9,919 nt of DNA, from contig WTCH01000202.1 of assembly GCA_013138675.1 (NCBI GenBank), positions 1 to 9,919 of the forward strand, given 5' to 3'. Positions within the stretch are counted from its first letter, which is position 1, and each line of letters begins with the position of its first letter. Shown here in pieces: positions 7,045 through 9,919 of the stretch. The position numbers were made by a program, and so were the translations under genes. The stretch is from Woeseiaceae bacterium (GTDB taxonomy: Bacteria; Pseudomonadota; Gammaproteobacteria; Steroidobacterales; Woeseiaceae). The notes beneath the pieces are model-generated. The model was given only the letters and a program-made list of their open reading frames with translations, searched no databases and was not told where the DNA came from.

Positions 7045-7098
7045 ACAATCGCGGCTGAAGCCGCTCCTACGGTAGGAGCGGCCCATGGCCGCGATTGT
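7045..7098. repeat. Inverted pair of REP-type palindromic units (possible bidirectional terminator)
   Basis: Two head-to-head units meet at 7071. The plus-strand unit begins GTAGGAGCGGC at 7072; the minus-strand unit begins with the same 11 bases at 7070. Each unit is itself a hairpin with GCGGC/GCCGC arms (loops TTCA and CCATG). Together the halves pair over 7045-7055 with 7088-7098 (11 bp) and 7060-7070 with 7072-7082 (11 bp). The structure begins on the base after the iron-sulfur gene's stop codon and lies between convergent genes, where it could stop or stabilise transcripts. GTAGGAGCGGC is a familiar core of REP elements in Gammaproteobacteria. No T-tract follows, so classical intrinsic termination is not supported. 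Confidence 0.85.
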
Positions 7099-7120
7099 CT
7101 ATCTGCGCGATGGTTTACCT

Positions 7121-7197
7121 GTAGGAGCGGCTTGTTGGCCAGGACGGCCTAATGTCCCGAAGCACAAGGATGTGCGAGAGGGACCAGCCGCGACGGG
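7121..7197 (+). repeat. Third REP unit with an expanded loop holding two AGGA hairpins
   Basis: GTAGGAGCGGC starts at 7121, and the matching right half, AGCCGCGACGGG, appears only at 7186. GCGGCT (7127-7132) pairs with AGCCGC (7186-7191), enclosing 53 bases. Inside are hairpin A, GGCC 7137-7140 with GGCC 7146-7149 around AGGAC, and hairpin B, GTCCC 7154-7158 with GGGAC 7180-7184 plus GCACA 7162-7166 with TGTGC 7171-7175 around AGGA. The whole can fold as a three-way junction. CACAAGGATGT in hairpin B closely matches the CsrA/RsmA RNA-binding consensus with GGA in the loop. The signal exists only on the plus strand, that is in the 3' tail of the cytochrome/iron-sulfur transcript. Confidence 0.6.
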
Positions 7198-7198
7198 T

Positions 7199-8935
7199 CT
7201 AATGCTTCTGCGTAGAGCCGCCGGGTAGCGCGAAGAACTGAAGTTCCCCGAGTTCACCCTCGAGGGACTCCAGTGGTGCTGCGCCCTCTTCGGTGAGCCT
7301 CTGTACCCAGCGATTCGCTTCGGTCATGTAGTGATCGTATAGCTGCGTGCGCAACGGCAGCGTCAAGATTGCGGGCTCACCTGCTTCGCGTCCAAGCGCC
7401 TGGTCAAGTGAAAACTGTGGCAGCTCGCAGCAATCCTGCTTGTGCGACCAGGTACCTGTTGCAAGATCAAAATCATACAGGGCGAGGAAGCGATGGCCGT
7501 GTTTCGCTAAGAAATTGACAGCATCGATGACATAACTCGCTTCGGCATCATCCATGACCCAGTGCAGGCCAACACGACACCATCCTGGCTTCATACCGCA
7601 ATGCCCTTGCTGCACGACATTTCGATAGCGCTCTGACGTATCGAGGTCGATATTCAACAGTCGGTGCCCGTACGGACCCGCGCACGAACATCCTGCCCGT
7701 GACTGGATACCGAACAGATCATTCAGCAGTGCTGTCGCAAACTTGTGATGCAGGTAGCGACCGCGGTCATCGCGAATATTGAACGACATGATTCCGACCC
7801 GGCGTGCAGCATCAGGGTTGCCGAGAATCTCGATGTTGTCATTGTCGCCCCAGCTGGCCAGCGCCCTGCTCGTCAGCTCGTGCTCACGCTTTTCGATAAC
7901 GTCAACACCGACTCGATCCTTGATTTCAAATACCAGGCCCGCCTTGAGTGTCTGCAGCACACCCGGCGTACCGGCTTTCTCACGCTCTTCGATGCGACTA
8001 ATGAAGTCCTGATCCTCGGGCCCCACGTAATCCACCGTGCCGCCGGCACTCATACTCGGTGGCAAATCTCGGTGGTAGATGCGCTCGTTGAACACGAGAA
8101 CGCCGCTCGATCCCGGACCGCCCAGAAACTTGTGTGGCGAAATAAAAATCGCGTCGATCGACGGGTCCTCATCGCCTTGTGGTTTCGGGTTCATGTCGAC
8201 ATCGACATAGGGTGCACAAGCGGCATAGTCGAAACACGCCATGGCACCATACTTGTGCAGCAGGCTCGATATCTCACGAACATTGCTGCGTATGCCCGTT
8301 ACGTTGGACGCAGCGGAGAATGAGCCTATGCGCAGACGATCCTGGTACTCAGGCGCCTGGAGCAACTCCTCAAGATGCGCGAGATCGATATTCCCGTCGG
8401 GTTTCAGGCGCACTTCGACTGTTGTAGCCAGCGACTGGCGCCAGGAAATTTCGTTTGAGTGGTGCTCGTAAGGCCCGACAAACACGATCGGTTGGCGCTG
8501 CCCCAGCATTTGTTGGAACGCATCCCGCCCGAATGACTCACCCGAATCATCCAGCATGAGTTCAATGTTCTGGCGCGTGGCCGGAGCCAGTGCAACACCG
8601 ACGATCTGCTGCAACTTGTCGATGGCACCTGTCGCACCGGTACCGCAGGCAATGATGCGCCCTGATGGCCCGGCATTGACCGACTTCTTAATCGCTTCTT
8701 CGGCTTCGTGCAGCAGCTGTGACATGCTGCGACCCGTGATGTCGTCCTCGGTATGCGTATTCGCATAGACGCGCTGCAAACTCTGCAGGTACGACTCGAC
8801 AAAGCGCAGGCAACGGCCCGACGCCGTGTAGTCGCAATACACCATTAACCGTTCGCCGAACGGGGTCCTGAAGGTCGAATCAACACCAACGATCTGTTGC
8901 CGGAGGTAAGCCGGACTCAGTTTCTCGTTACTCAA
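7199..8935 (-). CDS. Class V PLP enzyme, cysteine desulfurase-like, with C-terminal extension
   Basis: The 578-residue protein is a fold type I class V aminotransferase-family member. YEHHSNEISWR (156-166) holds the PLP-stacking His; CFDYAACAPY contains PLP-binding Asp236; SPHKFLGGPGSSG (266-278) holds the Schiff-base Lys269; GTPGV (322-326) matches the family's GTPNV. SRAGCSCAGPYGH (412-424) aligns with the RAGHHCAQP loop of SufS/CsdA, placing Cys418 at the catalytic position that receives sulfur. About 100 residues beyond the usual end (about 475-578) include Cys502-Cys503 and match no domain I recognise. Typical SufS proteins are near 400 residues, and no suf or isc genes are nearby, so the role is open: cysteine desulfuration is likely, other lyase or aminotransferase activity possible. 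Translation starts at TTG (8933-8935) with AAGAGG 6 bases upstream, overlapping the previous gene by 8 bases; this suggests coupling and modest expression. Confidence 0.82.
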   Translation of the reverse strand: MSNEKLSPAYLRQQIVGVDSTFRTPFGERLMVYCDYTASGRCLRFVESYLQSLQRVYANTHTEDDITGRSMSQLLHEAEEAIKKSVNAGPSGRIIACGTGATGAIDKLQQIVGVALAPATRQNIELMLDDSGESFGRDAFQQMLGQRQPIVFVGPYEHHSNEISWRQSLATTVEVRLKPDGNIDLAHLEELLQAPEYQDRLRIGSFSAASNVTGIRSNVREISSLLHKYGAMACFDYAACAPYVDVDMNPKPQGDEDPSIDAIFISPHKFLGGPGSSGVLVFNERIYHRDLPPSMSAGGTVDYVGPEDQDFISRIEEREKAGTPGVLQTLKAGLVFEIKDRVGVDVIEKREHELTSRALASWGDNDNIEILGNPDAARRVGIMSFNIRDDRGRYLHHKFATALLNDLFGIQSRAGCSCAGPYGHRLLNIDLDTSERYRNVVQQGHCGMKPGWCRVGLHWVMDDAEASYVIDAVNFLAKHGHRFLALYDFDLATGTWSHKQDCCELPQFSLDQALGREAGEPAILTLPLRTQLYDHYMTEANRWVQRLTEEGAAPLESLEGELGELQFFALPGGSTQKH

Positions 8936-9919
8936 GCACTGCCTCTTCTATGGATTTCACAATGTTCCCGGGCACGCCCACATTGGCCGTGAAAGCCCGG
9001 TAACCGGAATCCCAGAAGTATAACTGCATACGCCACATTTGCCCGTATTGCAGCACCAGCGTTTTGTCGCCGTCCTTGACGATTAGTAGTTCAGTCGGCA
9101 GGGCCGCAACATGATCGACACCCGGGTACGGTGAAAGGTCACTCTTGCCCTCTTTGCGGAAGCGCGAATTGATGCCGATCATCTTGTCTTCGATGTAGGG
9201 GTTCGTCAGGCCAATATGCACAACATCATCGCGTAGGCGGATGTTCGACACGATCGTCCAGCCATCGGCCTCATCCGCGCTGGCGGCATTGCCACCGCCA
9301 AGCTTCGCGACAACCTTATCGACAACCGCATCGAAATTGTCGGCCGTGTCCTCAAATATCGGCAACTGACTTTCGTCCCAGGTTCTGAACTTCGCCATCA
9401 TCTTGGCAGGTCCGTCGCCGTTGAAGCCGCGATACTTCTTTTCCTTCCTGAACGGCGCGGTTTGCACGCTGACAATGTTGCCCGGGATTGCACTTACCAG
9501 GTCGCGCATTTGCTCCGCGACATCACCGGCTGTCTTCACCAGCGCATGGTAGTTTTCCGACTCAGCAAAAAAGATCATTGCGTGAGGTACAGGGTTTGCC
9601 ATATTCACGAACGTGTTCTGCTCTTCTCCTGAGGTGAACACTGCAATCCGCAATAGCTGCGCAGACACCGTGCGTGGCGATTCGCCAGCGGCAGCATCAA
9701 GCAAGGCTGGAGATGTCAGGACGTACAACGTGGCCTGATGCGCGCCACCAGGAACGGTTACGACATGGGTGCCATGCAATTGCAGATCCGATCCGCCGAT
9801 TGCTTGCTCAAGTGCTTCATTGGTTTCAGAAAACGAGGCCGAAGACTCAAGAATGGTCTCGAAGATGCCGATGTCATCATCGGCAAAAGAAAGTGGCGCC
9901 CAGGAGATGAGCGCCACAA
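8928..9919 (-). CDS. Exported protein of unknown function, possibly DUF302-like, 5' end outside window
   Basis: About 329 C-terminal residues are visible and the frame stays open to the edge. The first visible residues, hydrophobic and ending PLSFA before DDD, look like the second half of a signal peptide, so the true start lies beyond base 9919 and the GTG at 9915-9917 is probably internal. The mature protein should be periplasmic or outer-membrane associated. I do not recognise it firmly. The first part (about 17-150), with an FSET...L opening and a later NMANPVPHAMIFF, faintly resembles DUF302 proteins. FE, NP and PGNIV recur in the same order in the second part (FE 19/188, NP 108/239, PGNIV 145/316), suggesting an internal duplication. 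There are no cysteines and no catalytic motif in the visible part. It is the upstream partner of the cysteine desulfurase-like gene, which it overlaps by 8 bases; a shared function is inference. Confidence 0.7.
   Translation of the reverse strand, partial: VALISWAPLSFADDDIGIFETILESSASFSETNEALEQAIGGSDLQLHGTHVVTVPGGAHQATLYVLTSPALLDAAAGESPRTVSAQLLRIAVFTSGEEQNTFVNMANPVPHAMIFFAESENYHALVKTAGDVAEQMRDLVSAIPGNIVSVQTAPFRKEKKYRGFNGDGPAKMMAKFRTWDESQLPIFEDTADNFDAVVDKVVAKLGGGNAASADEADGWTIVSNIRLRDDVVHIGLTNPYIEDKMIGINSRFRKEGKSDLSPYPGVDHVAALPTELLIVKDGDKTLVLQYGQMWRMQLYFWDSGYRAFTANVGVPGNIVKSIEEAVLE
8942..8947 (-). promoter_or_regulatory. Shine-Dalgarno site supporting a TTG start
   Basis: Read on the minus strand this is AAGAGG, 6 bases before TTG at 8933-8935. 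It lies inside the end of the upstream coding region, as expected for coupled translation. The next in-frame ATG (residue 31) would remove conserved N-terminal sequence. Confidence 0.6.

Noticed and set aside
7045..7197. CRISPR array or integron attC site
   Set aside because: The repeats are inverted and unequal with no regular spacers, there are no cas or integrase genes, and the REP explanation accounts for the palindromes.
7121..7197. tRNA-like cloverleaf
   Set aside because: The closed multi-branch shape recalls a tRNA, but there is no T-loop GTTCGA motif, no anticodon arm of proper size and only a two-hairpin interior.
7745..8323. Plus-strand open frame of 192 residues opposite the class V PLP enzyme
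   Set aside because: The catalytic Lys, Asp and His motifs are on the minus strand; this frame is its shadow.

Overview
The window reads as a stretch of ordinary chromosome from a moderately GC-rich Proteobacterium, most likely a Gammaproteobacterium. The grounds are an MltF-like periplasmic lytic transglycosylase lipoprotein and REP-type palindromes built on GTAGGAGCGGC, which are typical of gammaproteobacterial intergenic DNA. No phage, transposase, CRISPR, tRNA or rRNA signal was found. The genus cannot be fixed from sequence alone.

Layout, left to right. (1) 1-515, plus: the 3' part of an FAD-dependent ferredoxin/NADP reductase-like flavoprotein, cut by the window edge. (2) 512-4910, minus: three genes in the order MltF-like transglycosylase, CysM-like PLP cysteine synthase, divergent pyruvate kinase. 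The last ends tail-to-tail with the flavoprotein, the two stop codons sharing two bases. (3) 4911-5041: a divergent control region. (4) 5042-7044, plus: a translationally coupled pair, a five-helix NarI/DsrM/HdrE-like cytochrome b and a DsrK/HdrD-like iron-sulfur protein. (5) 7045-7198: a convergent intergenic region packed with palindromes, namely an inverted pair of REP units and a third REP whose loop carries two hairpins presenting AGGA. (6) 7199-9919, minus: an exported protein of unknown function, cut by the right edge, overlapping a TTG-initiated class V PLP enzyme of cysteine-desulfurase type.

Redox and sulfur chemistry recur. The membrane pair should move electrons between the quinone pool and a thiol/disulfide-type or other cytoplasmic partner. 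The flavoprotein handles NADPH and a small electron carrier. The window also holds a cysteine-making and a cysteine-desulfurating type of enzyme. That these genes serve one pathway is inference from proximity only, since they lie in at least three separate transcription units.

The points most worth a second look are the orphan DsrMK/HdrDE-like pair without Dsr or Hdr partners, the GGA-loop hairpins inside a REP element, a pyruvate kinase lacking its C-terminal domain and carrying the Lys signature of potassium-independent enzymes, and a probable internal duplication in the exported unknown protein.
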